Part shown: piece by piece, positions 26,801-39,000 of the stretch
Position numbering within the stretch: the stretch's first letter is position 1
Layout: the number at the start of each line of letters is the position of its first letter
Origin: an uncultured Bacteroidales bacterium
Lineage (GTDB): Bacteria; Bacteroidota; Bacteroidia; Bacteroidales; F082
Reading direction: 5' to 3'
Assembly: GCA_947166105.1 (NCBI GenBank)
Contig: CAMVCZ010000002.1
Location: 62,001 to 126,000, forward strand
Length of the DNA: 64,000 bases
The notes under the pieces: generated by a model
Database searches by the model: none
Told to the model about the DNA's origin: nothing
The model's input: only the letters and a program-made list of their open reading frames with translations
Position numbers and translations under genes: made by a program

Positions 26801-27007
26801 AACGACGACGATATAATCCAAGACAACGAGATATATACCGGCAATGTGTTTGGCGGCGGCAACTTCGGAGATGTCACTACCAACCCGAAGGTGACCATCG
26901 GGCCAGAGGATGGCAAGCCAGTCACAATCAAGGGAAGCGTTTACGGCGGTGGCAACGATGGTAATGTCAACGGCAGCGCACAAGTGATTGTTGGACCAAC
27001 GGAATAG
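20870..27007 (+). CDS. Giant secreted protein 2 (2045 aa): fibronectin III-like domain plus about 40 YGGG repeats
   Basis: It starts 16 nt after giant protein 1. A signal peptide (ANCLLLLAFAMNGLAQ) follows a basic N-terminus. Residues about 35-380 have no domain I recognise. Residues about 385-470 look like a fibronectin type III domain (APVITYEDVTVSWVP, YKVYWKK, YGTEYDYTVTAYC). From about residue 475 to the end the protein is almost wholly repeats, each with a beta-strand, a V-[YF]-GG-[GNCS] turn and often an N/Q next residue. I count about 40. The last repeat stops seven residues after SAQVIV with no C-terminal sorting domain, so retention at the surface may depend on a partner. A beta-solenoid fold is likely from the regular Gly-turn pattern, but this is inference. 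Confidence 0.85.
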   Translation: MKKSEMKMNCNTMKMARRLTANCLLLLAFAMNGLAQDDPQYVIKRTVGRDDHYLAHVKMEATMPDHSGNDSTYWYWVLRDVSVFHPDSCLWRSGPNVEHNYYFIDHLGKYRYLTAPLQLNGALSLSSHPGTALNNTTDNYYFYDWDQGIARGKKHNVASMADCDPNYHVPDSIGQCWEVVWLTCQSGWKMSSQYSYNPDPAYITNPAPYRYVTVTPHDEEISEEAGGITDLVIGDFSLEYNNSQTISIGTVSNYTYNLTPAYTIYDIEAVNKPPYYVYSQELHYFYDNTDHYPNGAAPSSSSHTGTVSGYEWSLSGEGAGYLELRDGHTASPTIACVLENTTTSHKYATLTLTVTYVEEGYEPVTQTSTATITVLAQCQNPLQASAPVITYEDVTVSWVPTATKYKVYWKKHSESAWNNSHEVEGATSYAIIGLEYGTEYDYTVTAYCGSDYLPIPDAVSGLIFSFTTKSQPNGLIYGAVFGGGRMADVGGKTEVVIINCDSIGAVYGGNDIAGAVHGVDGSTIALGVNSGDDYDSYGTTSSSIGVKVGSVYGGGNGYYAYNGTSFVAATNEYKSQAVAPGASVNAMTPSHQVGDPVWTNEGTEDKTLYFPSIIKTTINVAANDHVKVDSLFGGAKNAFVTHIEDYDEDDNPVYATNGSTIIIKGGTLFAVFGGNNFGGTQGDGKHHIEVRGTKVSTDVEGYGTNFGIGYLFGGGNKVYGSTTEISITGGRCDTVFAGGNAASVYAANLTVNCAPGDHASSGAYGKIFSNAISGYSEEDGITVNSGYAWDGTGIYNVRALFGGNNQAAMASVPSIFLTSGSIGTVYGGGNAGDMIGDNDGVITFPDVEEINDYTFKYGTYVELNSPTILVDYLYGGCQMSNVGYSTWVKLQNGHVGTVYGGCNVSGDVGSTRVDLEATQFDPPGSTNPNEDYQEVYGATYVEASGGTVYKNLFAGSNGYYHCKDSYGITYIEGINYAPGHNYVGMDVPTHNETHVIVSGTVLVKGNVYAGGNLACVGFDQKFIDHSPYSYPSLVGLASVRMSGGTVDGNVFGGGNMASIYGSNEVRVWGGSIGEATGGALYGGNDRSGKAGQISNRVLPSFYQMASDGLTSLQDPKVCTYVGVSGTPNIHTVYGGGNGLYAYFTNFDDASAYTGPLEPVVTCVEGDLPIQKDIFVDIGINGGDEGGYVANVYGGGNGVSVEGFIKVFVNVQNGGEDTRNHVGTLFGGNNEGELYTTLPDIILLHGNVGTIYGGCNKGAMTGDLTFGTYENLGSCVYLRGEYTAGGTTVQTTGRVTEAVYGGCRMNGVTNNTLVLVEGGNHTATFYGGSDISGNVGDTTRVVVKGGTVGTVYGGGNGNYYYSGNNVYDANDHSLLIAEGTAEHPIQPPYCNYTHVEAKGGTCTNNVFGGGYAGECGETRLLLDGGTVTGSVYGGGNQAGVTIVDMNPDPEVTENTTGNSTIVMNGGSVGTGVFGGCNAEGAIGHNVQITFNGGIVGSEENPADIHGGGYGASTTVEGDVNITFGSLASGDVANEYPKLFGDLYGGSALGSVNTDASNNTTIHIDNGTVQGDVYGGGLGYKDANNPANDVAAMVYGEVHVYVGGVNDDGSYFGKASFIDCSIYGSNNLNGSPQTDVYVDVYQTAHTPKDVYTYTGEDRTYAIYQVFGGGNQADYAPEGGIETSEKVTHVFIHGCENTVEEVFGGSNAADANSVHTVVDGGRFNFIFGGGNGILGEANVGHEGIVGDDEEPLQHTFSRVNGGHVGYYFGASNRLGNCVDIRAGTDPGGSCGELITDYLFNGGNQADEFGDLVLDLSCSDQKTYLSAYGGCRLGTVYGTITINITGGIIGNLFGGCQGAGDYAANVKRFPTAAEIEANPGDYSERLKNYLAEHNDLYGTGGTITVNVYGGAIGNVFGGCDINGNVDGKITVNVESIDNDCGLFVGNVYGASNQTKYEPENPNGISPEVNIIKAVIGGGFDFNDDDIIQDNEIYTGNVFGGGNFGDVTTNPKVTIGPEDGKPVTIKGSVYGGGNDGNVNGSAQVIVGPTE
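22290..26995 (+). repeat. YGGG-repeat coding array in giant protein 2
   Basis: About 40 degenerate units of roughly 75-200 nt, each encoding a segment such as GSVYGGGN or GNVFGGGN. The recurring DNA core is GTGTATGGCGGCGGC or close variants. Unit length varies because loops of different size separate the Gly turns. Confidence 0.8.
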
Positions 27008-27068
27008 AATCAAACTTGAACCATTATAAATCAGGAAATATAACTTTAGAACATAACTTTCGTAAAAG

Positions 27069-30000
27069 ATGGAACATAAGCATACAAATCGGATGGAAGT
27101 ATTGAAAAGGAAGCGAAAAGTGTTACTCATGCTTTGCGCGATGCTGACCAGCGGCATGGCCTCGGCGCAAATCCTCATTGAAGGCAACGTCTATGGCGGT
27201 GGCAACATCGGCGAGGTGACAAAGAACACCTCCGTCATCGTCAATGGCGGCACGATTGGCGATACGCTGAGATTGAAGCATCGCGTGGCGGACAAACAAA
27301 TGCAAGTCACCACCCGTGTCGATTACGGCAATGTGTACGGCGGCGGCAATGGCTATAAGATAATCGGCCATAATGCGAATAACAACGCCCCCATTTTTGA
27401 CATCAATGCGGGTCGAGTGCAAGGCAACACCAGCGTTTACGTCGGAGGCGATGCCGTGGTGCGCCGTGCGGTGTATGGCGGCGGCAACATGGCTTCGGTG
27501 GGTATCTATACCGCCAACAACGGTGTGGCTACTTATACTTCAGGCGGACACACCGTCGTCACCGTCACGGGCAACGCCCTTATCGGACCCAAGAAGACAG
27601 ACCTTACCAGCCCGACCCCTGCTGAATTGGATAGCGTCAAGGAGTTTTATAACATGACTTCGTTGATGTCTCTTTCCCAATATGCCGACTCGGCCTTCAA
27701 GTACCTTGGCGCTAACGAGGGTTGGGTGTTCGGTTCGAGCCGAGGCATTTCGGGCGGCTTGTTGAGAGACCATTCCTTTGTCGACACCACCGAGGTCACC
27801 ATTAGCGGCAATGCCCAAGTGCTGAACGTGTTCGGCAGCGGCGAGAACGGCCATGTGCAGAAAGGCACCAATGTCATTGTCAAGGACAATGCCCTCATAG
27901 GCGGCGTGCCGTTGCATGGCGACGGCAGTTATACCGTCCCTGCTTCTGGAATTGATGACAATCCGGGTGAATACTTAGACGCAACCTACACACTTGCCGA
28001 AAAGGATTCAGAAACGGCGGAAGACGAGTTTGGCGTGGGTCGCGAGATTCCCCGTGGCAACGTGCTTGGCGGCGGCAAGGGCACAGACTTTATTTCTTGG
28101 TTTGCTAATCCGAAATTTTGTTACACCTCTGGCCGTGTGTATGGTAACACACACGTCACCGTACAAGACAACGCTCTGATTTACAACCGTGTGTATGGCG
28201 GTGGACTTATCTCTATGGTGGGCACTTTTAATGAAGAAGAATCCCAAGATCCGGATAACCATACTGTCATCGGCATCGAGTCGGGCGGCCACACCTACGT
28301 CAACATCAATGGCGGCTTCATCGGCTCTCCCGATTCTGACGGTCACAATAATGGCGAGGTGTACGGCGGCAGCCGTGGTTTGCCGGGTCGTCCGCGCAAG
28401 ATGGTTTCGGGAGTGCTTGAAACCCTTACGCCTTTGCACCAGGTGGTGGATGAGGCCTATGTGGGCCATACCCATGTCACTGTGGATGGCGGCACGGTCA
28501 TGAACAACGTGTATGGTGGCGGTGCCAACGGCCATGTGCAGGGCAATACATACGTCACCATCAAAGAGACCGACTCGAACAAGCGCACCACCATCGGCCT
28601 TGAAGGCGTTGGCGGCTGGCACGGTAATGTGTATGCTGGCGGTGGCGGCACGGACCGCTATACCGAAGACAACGCGAAGTTGTTCAGCATTACCGCTGGC
28701 CGCGTGTTTGGCAACACCAACCTCAACATCACAGGCGGCACCATCATGCACAATGTGTATGGTGGTGGTGCCTTGGCCTCGGTGGGTCCGCTTCCAACAA
28801 CAGACTATGATCCCGGCATTTCGACCTGTACGGTGAACATCAATGGCGGCACCATCGGTCAGGTGGTGACTCCAACAAGTGGAGCTCCCTTCAACTACGG
28901 CGGCAATGTCTACGGTGCAGGCCGTGGTATCATCCATGAACTCGCACCTCTGACGCAGTTCGCCTCTGCCAGCAATGCCGTGGTGAATGTCAATAATGGC
29001 AGCGGCACAGTGGTCGGCAATGTGTATGGCGGCGGCTCCTACGGACAGGTGAAGCAAGAAACCAATGTAAACATGATTGGTGGTTCCGTCGAAGGCTCCG
29101 TCTTTGGCGGCGGCATGGGCATAGAAACAGAAGAGATTGCCGGTTTGGTGAAAGGCAACGCCACCGTCGACATGAGGGGCGGCACCGTCAAGCGCAGTGT
29201 TTACGGCGGCGGCCAGATGGGCTCGGTGGGTACTTACACCTATTCCACGGTGACCTATCCGGCGAATGACCCCAATCATCCCAATGCTGAAGTGCAATTC
29301 CCCACGGCTTGCGAAGCCAACACCGGCTTGGCCACAGTGACTATGAGTGGCGGTTCAGTGGGTCTCAATGGCTCGTTGATGCCTTGGGAAAACCACAACC
29401 CCGACGATGACGACCGTGGCTGGATCTTCTGCGGTGGACAAGGCGTGGCCGACTCCATCACTTACCCCAAGGCCATTGCCTTGGGCGTGGTCAATTGCAC
29501 CCATTTGCAAATCAGCAACACCACTTCAGGCGAGAACACCATCAGGCCCGTGGTCACGGCTTCCGTGTATGGCGGCGCCGAAAACGGCCTGGTGTTGGAC
29601 AGCACCTTTGTCGAGATTGCAGGCGGACAGATTGGTACTGGGCATTACAAAACCGGGAATACCCATTATTTTGATCCCATTTATGATGATGAAGACAAAT
29701 GGTCGACAGCCATCACAGCCATCAACAACGGCACTATTGAAACTGCGCTTGGCACAAGTGGATCGCTCCACGATGTTTTCCACGAGTGCGACGCTTGGGA
29801 ATACACGACCAACTACCTCTACGATATCTTCGCCAATGCAACGGGCTACAACTCGCAAGGTGGCGCCTTGGTTGGCACCAACGGACACTCGTTCTTCGGC
29901 AACGTGTTTGGCGGCGGTTCGGGCTACTATCCCATCAAGGCTGGCGTGTGGCGTCGCACGGCCGGTCAGGTGAACGGCAACACCCGCGTCGAAATCACGG

Positions 30001-33000
30001 GAGGCCACATCCTCACAGCCGTCTATGGCGGCAATGAGACCACCGACGTGAAGGGCAAAAGCACCATCAAGATGAACGGCGGCACCGTCGGCATACCGCG
30101 CACTGCCGTGCAGATTGCGGCAAATCCGCTCAGCGGCAACATCTACGGCGCAGGCATGGGCGACCCCCGCTCCATGTTCAACACCATGACCAACGTGAAG
30201 AAAACCCAGGTGTACCTCACAGGCGGCACCGTTTTCGGCAACGTCTACGGCGGCAGTAGGGAAGGCCACGTCTTGGATAGCACTCTGGTGGTCATTGGTC
30301 AGGAACAAGGCAAGAGCACCCTCATCGGCACCACGGGATTCTCGGGTTTCGACGGCCTCGTGTTTGGCGGCGGCATGGGTAATGTGGATTATTTCGATGC
30401 CGAAGGAAGAAGATTCCCTGTCGGTCGTGTGGGTGGCAACACCCATGTCAGGATGACTGACGGCAAGGTTTTAGGCTCCATCTATGGCGGCGGCCTTGTG
30501 GCTCTTGTCGGCGTGAATGTGGAAGGCTGGATTGATATTGATTCTCCATACGATGCCGTCAACCACGGCAGGGCCAAGGTCGAGGTCAGTGGAGGTGTCA
30601 TCGGTAACTATGCCCATGATGGTCTCGACTTGTTGTTGAGCGACCAGCATGTCGGCAACGTCTTTGGCGGTGGCCGTGGTAGCGTTGAGGAATATAGAGA
30701 GGACGACTTAGGCCGTGTGGGCAATGCCGTTGTCAAAATCTCGGGCAGCCCTACCGTCTATGGCTCCGTCTATGGTGGCGGACAGATGGCTAATGTAGGT
30801 TTTTGGGATGATTACGACCAGTGGTACCATGAGGGCACTGCCTTCACTAAAGTGTCCATCTCAGGCGCTCCAACCATTGGAACGCAGAAAGAATTCGACC
30901 CCGACTATTCATCGGGCACAGGAACCCTTACGCCCAAATGGACTTTCTACGATGTCATCAACGGCGTGAAAATGATCAATCACACCCTCACGGGTAACGT
31001 GTTCGGCGGTGGTAAGGGTGACGTGAAACTCGATGAAGACGGTTATGTTGTTGGACTTGAACATGGTCATTGCGGTTCGTCAGAAGTCAGTATCAGTGGC
31101 ACACCCACCATCCGAAGCTCGGTCTTTGGCGGATCGGAGCGTGGCGCCGTGTGGGGTGATGCCAAGGTGAACATCACCGGCGGCACTATTGGAACGGAAG
31201 TTTCTGACCAGTCGACTTACAACTTCGGCAGTGTGTTTGGCGGCAGCTATGGTGCTGATGCCTACCAGCACTTTGACATGGATCCATCCATCCAAACCCT
31301 TGAATATCTACAGAAAGTGGACTCCGTTAACTTGTTGGCGGGCCGCGTCTATGGTAATACTTCTGTGGACATCACGGGCGGTGCCGTCCGTGGCAACGTG
31401 TTTGGCGGCGGCGATATGGCCAGCGTGGGAGAGTGGGATGCCAACTTTATTCCCGTATCCAATACGGGCAAGGCCACGGTCAACGTTAGCGGTTCGGCCA
31501 TTGTAGGCCCGCTCGACGGCACGGGCTTGAACGCCTACGTGTTTGGCGGTGGCAAGGGTATCGGCAACGACCCCGACAATCTCCGCAAGAAATATTGTAA
31601 CCTTAATAGCACGGAAGTTACGGTCTCACTTGGAGAAAACGGTCGTGTTTTCGGCTCTCTTTACGGCGGCGGCTCCGATGCCCACACGTTGGGCGATACC
31701 CATGTCAAGCTGTTGAGCGGCACCATCGGCACCGAAGGCGTCACGTTGTGGGATGGCAACATCTTCGGCGGCGGACGTAACTTACTGCTGTTGACCTACG
31801 CGGCAGGTCGCGTTGGTGGCAACACCTCCGTGGAGATGATGGGTGGCAATGTCTTAGGCTCGGTTTACGGCGGCGGTCGTAACGGACTCACAGGTTTCAG
31901 CGGCGATGTGATTTCTACTGGATCCAATACTTATCAAGCCTTGCCTGACAACCAATACGGTCATGCCACCGTGAAAGTGTCGGGCGGCACGGTGGGCAAT
32001 CTTGCTCACATGAGAGATAGCGATTTTAGCATCGGCAACGTGTATGGTGGTGGCAAGGGTAGCAAGACCGGCATTGATGGCCATCCTGCATCATCGGCCA
32101 TGTTTGTTTCTTTGGTCAAGGACACCGAGGTCGAGATTTCAGGCACGGCCCGTATTTACGGCAACGTGTATGGCGGTGGTGAATTGAGCAGTGTGGGCAA
32201 TTTCACATGGAAACAAAACGGCAACGCCGTGAGCGAAATCGCCATTGCCGAGTCAACGGGGCATACCAAGGTGACCGTCAGCGGCGGCACCATCGGCATG
32301 GACAACATGCAGATGATTACCGATTCGGGCTATCCCGACGACTGGGGCCATGTGTTTGGCAGCTGCAAAGGCTGGGTGGAATCGCTTTCCACATCACCCG
32401 AAATTGATACCGAAGGCCACCGTCTTGTTGAACTGATGGCCTCTGTGGGTTCCACAGAGGTAACTGTCAAGGACAATGCCTTCGTGCTCGGCTCGGTGTA
32501 TGGCGGCGCCGACAATGGCCATGTGCTCGACAGCACTTGGGTGAAAATCCAAGGCGGACAAATCGGCGCGGGTGAGAATGTAGTTGATGCAAATGGACAC
32601 AATCGTCCCTATACTGATAACGAATGGAACAGCGCTTCATTGGCCGAATGTGCCAGTTGGACATACCAGGAAGGCGGCAATCCCTACGACATCAACATCC
32701 TTAACCCTGTTACCAATAAACCAAAACCCGGCATGAACGGTGCCACCTTCTACGGCCATGTGTTTGGCGGCGGCTCAGGTTTCTATCCTTACGGCGTTGA
32801 CGACGACGGCAACAGCCAATGGCTTCGCTCGTCAGGACAGGTGAAGGGCAACACCCGTGTGGAAGTCACAGATGGCCACATTCTCACCAGCCTTTACGGT
32901 GGTTGCGAAACCACTGATGTGGGCACTTATACCTATGACAATAGCATCCATGGCGAAGTACATGTTTCGGGCGGCAAATCCACCGTCATCGTCAGTGGTG

Positions 33001-36000
33001 GCACCATCGGCGTACCGCACGATTCCACTTCCATTGTAAACCATCCTGTCACCTGCCATGTGTATGGTAGCGGCAAGGGCGATCCTCGCTTCTTCTTTAA
33101 CACTTGGACTAATGTTTGGGATTCCAAGGTTGAAATCAAGGGTACGGCTTGGGTGTACGGCTCGGTGTTTGGCGGTGGCGAGGAAGGCCACGTTTTGAAC
33201 AATGTGGACCTCGACGTGAGCGAAAACGCCAAAATCGGCACCTTGGGCTATACCAATGTGGACGGCAATGTTTTCGGTGGAGGTCGTGGTTTCACTGGTT
33301 GGGCTTTGACTGCTGGATCCGTGGGCGGTAACATCGACATCGACATTACGGGCGGCACTATGCTCGGCTCCGTGTATGGTGGCGGTCGTTTGGCCTCGGT
33401 GGGCACCTATCTCGTAGAAAAGGATATTCCTGACCCTGAAAACCCGAGCCAAACCGTAATAAACCCGTTTTACGGTCGGTTCCAGCCTGGCGATAATCAT
33501 GGTTTCATTGACATCAACATTAGCGGTGGCACTATCGGTAACGACCATGAAACGGCCACCCTCAACCACGACAACCCCGACACCTTTGGCGGCAACGTCT
33601 TCGGCGGCTGCATGGGTAGGTTCGTCCCCAAGACTGGCGACGACACCCCCATTTGGCCTTCATTGGGCCGTGCCAAGCAAACCGAGGTGACCATCAAGGG
33701 CAATGCAGTCGTCAAGAACTCAGTGTTTGGCGGTGGCGAAATCGGCACCCTGCGCAACAACGCCACCGTCAACATCAGCGGCGGCACCATTGGCGGAAAC
33801 TACGGAACTGGGAACTTCTGCGGTCATGTTTTTGGTGGCGGCAGGGGTATCGACGATCCAGCCATTTCATTGAATGCCGATAATGACTCCACTTTGGTTG
33901 CAGGCTATCTCGCAGGTCGTGTGTATGGTAACACTACCGTAAACATCAGTGGGGGCCAAGTGTATGAAAACGTCTACGGCGGCGGCGAAGTGGCCAGCGT
34001 GGGCTGGGTGAAGGATGACGGCACTATGGTGAACGGCCTTGCTCAGGTCAATATGACTGGTGGTATCATCGGCCCCTTGGACGACTCAGGTCTCAACGGC
34101 TTTATCTTCGGCGGTCCCAAGGGCGGTAACGATGCAGCCATGAAAGCATACTGCAACGTGAACAACACCGAGGTAAATGTGGGATACGAAGACAACAATT
34201 CCAACCGCGTTTGGGGTTCGCTCTTCGGTGGCGGAAGCGACGGCCACGTGCTCGGTAATGCTATGGTGAATGTCACGAATGGCACCATCGGCACCTCGGG
34301 TATCACTTCTTTGGACGGCAACGTCTATGGCGGAGGCCGCAATTTCCATGAGGTAAGCGAAACCGCTGGCCGTGTGGGTGGCAACACCACCGTCAACATT
34401 TTAGGCGGCCACATGCTCGGTTCCGTCTTTGGTGGCGGTCGTCTCGGCTCTGTCGGTATTGATGTCAACGGCGACACTATAGTTGGCCCGGCCCACGGCT
34501 ACACCACCGTCAATGTGGGCGGACAATTCCAAATCGGTGATATCAACTTCGTCCAAACTGGCAATATCGACATCGGTCACCAGATTACTGACCCGTCTCA
34601 CCCCGACGAACGCGTGGGCGGCAACGTGTATGGCGGTGCCAAGGGTAAGGCGGGTGCGCCTGGCACTTTAGTAACCCGTGTATCCAAGGTGAAACAAACC
34701 ACGGTGAACATCAGGGAAAAGGATGACTTCAAGACTTGGATTGAAGGCTCGGTGTTCGGCTCGGGTGAGGATGGCCATGTTCTGAAAGACACCTACGTCA
34801 ACATCTTTGATGGCCAAATCGGTGGCCACGATTACGGCGACTTCACCCCCTGCGCCGACCCCTACCACGGCAATGTGTATGGTGGCGGTCGCGGTGTCGA
34901 TACGTATGAAGATCCTGAACACCCCGGTACCTTTGTACACAGCACAACTGCTGGCTGGGTGCAAGGCAACACCAATGTCAACATGTATGGCGGCCATGTC
35001 ATCCGTAATGTGTATGGCGGCGGCAACTTGGCCTCGGTGGGCAACCCCGACGAACAAGATCCGCAACCAGGCCAAGACTACAAAACAGGTTTAGCTTCGG
35101 TGACCATCACCGGCGGCACCGTCGGAACGACTAACGAGGACGAGAACTTTGGTAATGTGTTCGGCTCGGCTCACGGTGGCGTGAGTGGCGAGTATGTTCA
35201 TTTGGCCTTCGTCAAAAACACCCATGTGACCATTGGCCAAACGGCTCAGATTTACGGCTCGGTGTTTGGCGGTGGCGAGGACGGCCATGTGAGAAAAAAC
35301 ACTCTTGTAGATATCGAAGGTGGTATCATCGGCGATGAAAACGACATCGCCAACCAGCCTCTCGACGGTAATGTGTATGGCGGCGGACGCGGTCTGCTAA
35401 TCAATGGCAATAGTGAATCGGCTGGTGAGGTGTATGGCTACACCACAGTCAACATCAAGAACTCGACCGACAACGGAACCAATTACTCACCCGAAATCTG
35501 GAACAATGTGTTTGGCGGTGGTAGCCAAAGCGTGGTGCAAGAATACAAGGTGGTCAACGTGTCGGGTGGTTTGGTACATGGCAACGTGTTTGGCGGTAGC
35601 CGCGAGATTCCTACCGGTCGCCAAAACTTTGCTCCGCGTTGGGTCAACATGTGGGGTGGCACCGTTGAAGGTAGCGTGTTCGGATGCAGCTACAAATCCG
35701 ACGACGGCAACCCCTTGCTCGATGCAGAAAATCCTGGGCATACAGATACCGATGCCGACAACAAAGGTTGGGCCTCGTTCATCAACTTGAGTGGCGGTAC
35801 CGTACAGGGCAACGTGTATGGCGCAGGCTACCAAGGCGAGGTCAATGGCTCGGTGGGTGTCTTGATTGGCAAGAACGCCATCGATCACTTCTCTGCCTTG
35901 GTGGGAAATGCCGACAGCCTCAAACCAACAAATCCAATTGTGGCTCCGCTCGACATCAAGGGCGATGTCTATGGTGGATCCAACTTCTCAGGCTCACAAA

Positions 36001-39000
36001 GCCCCCAGCCTTGGCGTACATTCGACATCACTGGCTATTGCAGTGTCTATATTGATGGTGACGGCTATAAAACGGGTACCACGGGCAGCGACCCAGAGAT
36101 GATTATCAGAGGCGGTTTGTTCGGCAGCGGCACCAACTGCGAGTCGGGTGCTGCTGGCCGCGACATCGTTATCCGCAATTATGGCGAACGCGATATGTAC
36201 CATGCGCCAAGTGGCGGAAAAGATTCAACCAGCGACTCGTTGGTTTCCGTCACGCGCACCTTTACCACCATCCAACGTGTGGGTAATCTCTTCTTGGACA
36301 AAGCCAACATCGCTCTCACAGGCGCCCGCGACATTAGTAACCTTGATGGACAGCCTAATACCTATTACGGTGTCTATCAGGTCGACACCTCGATGGTGGT
36401 GAGCAACGGCTCTTCCATCGTATTGGGCAATGCTGCCGACCCGGCCCACATTGTTCCTGCCTACATCGACTCGGTGAAGGTCTTGCGCAGTGTGAGGTTG
36501 GATGAGAGCATCTATAATAAGTTCTTCTTGCCCAAACTCGCCTACACATGGATTGGTGTGAAAGACACTCGTGAGGATATAGGCCTTGACGTCAACTTCT
36601 ACTACAATGGAGAAGAAACGCCTCTCAACCGCGACACCGAAGAAAATGTAATCCTATTCAATGGCTTGTCGCAACTCTTTGTGCGCTACCATATTGGCAG
36701 CGAGAACAAGTACGGTGAGTTGCAAGGCTTCTTCCGCATGAGCAGCCCCTATAAGCCGCGTGGCACCGAGAGCTTCGCCTACGCACGCCAAAAGGTGACC
36801 TCGGCAAAAGATGCCAACACAGCTGATGGCGGTTTTGCGAGCTATTTTTCAAACTATAACTTCTTCACCGACGATGGTACGAACTACACAAAGACGAAGC
36901 AATATCCCTACACCAACATCATTACGGATCCCGTCTTGGGTGAATGTAGAGGATGGTTTATCCCCGATTTCGGCGGAAATAAATGGTACGTGGATGGCAC
37001 CGGCACGAGAGGCGGCGACAATACCAAGTTTGCTAGCAGTGGTGGAGGCCGTTACCCCAATATGCCAAAGCTGACCATCGTTGGCAGTAATGATGTTACA
37101 AATCAGATTTATAGTATTATGGGTGACCCAACTTTGGGTACGGGAAACGGTTTCAATTCAGAGACAGACATCATCTATGTGGTGGGAGCTGTGTCGGGTG
37201 TGAAGGAGTTGGTCGGCAACACTTCAGGCAAGCTCGGCCCCAATGCATCTCATTCCACGCTGCCATTGAGGTTATACCGTTATCCTGGCGGGCACAAGAT
37301 GAGTAATAACATGTTTGATGGAGGAGCGGGTTATGAGCCTACAAGCCTAACAGATTCCATTGCTGAGGGTCCAGGCCCTTGGTACGGCACGTTGCTCAGT
37401 CTTGATGTTGAATCGGGTTCCGACACAATCATTCCGAAGAAGAACCTTGTCATGGACAGTGTAATGATAGATGGTTTGTATGGCGTGACACTCCCCGGTG
37501 AGTTGAATGAGCACCTGATCAACGTCAAAGTGCAGGGCGTTTATAACCAGTCGAAGATTGATGCCCCGTTGGTAACGGTTAAAGCTGATACGATACAATT
37601 GAAGGGGAATACCGAACTGAAGCGTGGCTACAACAACCACGATGCATTGGCCAATGTTGGCACGGCAGAAGCTCCCAACTACAACTTCTACGTGAATCCC
37701 GATTTCGACAACTCGGTGATTAACGGAGGCGGTGTGTATGTGGCTCCTGATGCTTCGGCCAACGTTCAGGTGGAGGGCATCGTGACCATCACGGGCAACA
37801 AGCAGAAGAAAGGCAACGGCTCCATTGAGAGCAATGTCTATCTGCCCACCTTCCAAAAACACATCGAAATCACTAACCAGTTGGATCCCACAGCGGTTAT
37901 CGGCGTGACCAGCCCGAACCGCAACACGGATAAGTATTTTTGGGACAACACCTTGTCACCTGTGGCGAAGGGTGTGCGTTTAGGTAGCAATGAAACTCCG
38001 AGTTTTGCGGTATTGGATGCCAAAGCTGCTTGGACCAACAACAACTTCCGCGACGACCAAAACTGGTTCTTCTCCAACGGCGACAAAGACACCTATTATC
38101 TTGAGCCTTACACCAGCATGGGTAGTTACCAGGGTGATGGTTCGTCAGTGTACTTCGGCTGGACATGGGGCAATGTGGTGAGGACACAGCCTTCTGGCTA
38201 TGTTGCGAGTGGTGACAACGGTGACAACATCACCATTTCGTCGGAGGAAGGTCTGGCCTGGCTCATCAGCCAAACTACAAATCTTAATGGCGCAGCCCTC
38301 ACTAATTTCAGTGGCAAGACCATTTCACTTGCCCAAGACCTCAACCTGAAACAATATGTTTGGGTGCCGGTTGGTAGCGAGATTGGCGATGCAAATAACA
38401 AGAAATTCAGTGGTACTTTTGATGGCCGAGGTCATCTCATCGACAGCCTCGCCATAGAATTCCTAAGCAAGACCGACCGCCGCTACCAACGCAGCAACTA
38501 TGGCTTGTTCGGCGATGTCTACAATGGCAGAATCGATCGCACTTTCGTGGTGAGGAGCGTGATTGTGCCAGATAGCATATCAATTATCATTCAAAGGGAG
38601 GATCCCCCCACAGAATACAACATCGGTGGCTTGGCAGGCTATCTTGAAGGCACGTCAGTGGTTTCCAACAGCGAGGCCGCTATCACCATCAGAAGTTGCG
38701 ACACTTACACAGCGTATGCGGGTGGCTTGGTGGGAGAGCTGAAGTCGGGCGAAATCCATTCGTCGATGGCTATGCCTGACATGACCATTAAGGCCAAGTC
38801 AATGGCGGGCGGCTTGGTGGGTAAGTCTTCTGGCGGCTCGGTCAACAATTCGTTTGTCAACGCAAAATTTGTTTTCAGAAATGGAGGTACAGGAGGTGGC
38901 CTGTTGGGCACCAATGGAGGTACGAAAGTGAGGAACTGTTATGTGGCCTTGTACGGTGCAACTCCAGATAATACTATCTTCGACGGCCTCGCGAAGACGC

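Noticed and set aside
20854..27068. A single giant gene broken by sequencing frameshifts into three
   Set aside because: Each of the second and third genes has its own start and a clear signal peptide after a gap of 16 or 61 nt, which frameshifts would not create.
27180..36140. RTX (GGXGXDXUX nonapeptide) calcium-binding repeats
   Set aside because: The Gly-rich motif is V-[YF]-GG-[GN] with long variable spacing, no nonapeptide periodicity and no conserved Asp at the RTX position. The protein has a T9SS tail and no type I secretion signal.
27180..36140. CRISPR array
   Set aside because: The repeats are degenerate, variably spaced and in frame with a continuous open reading frame.
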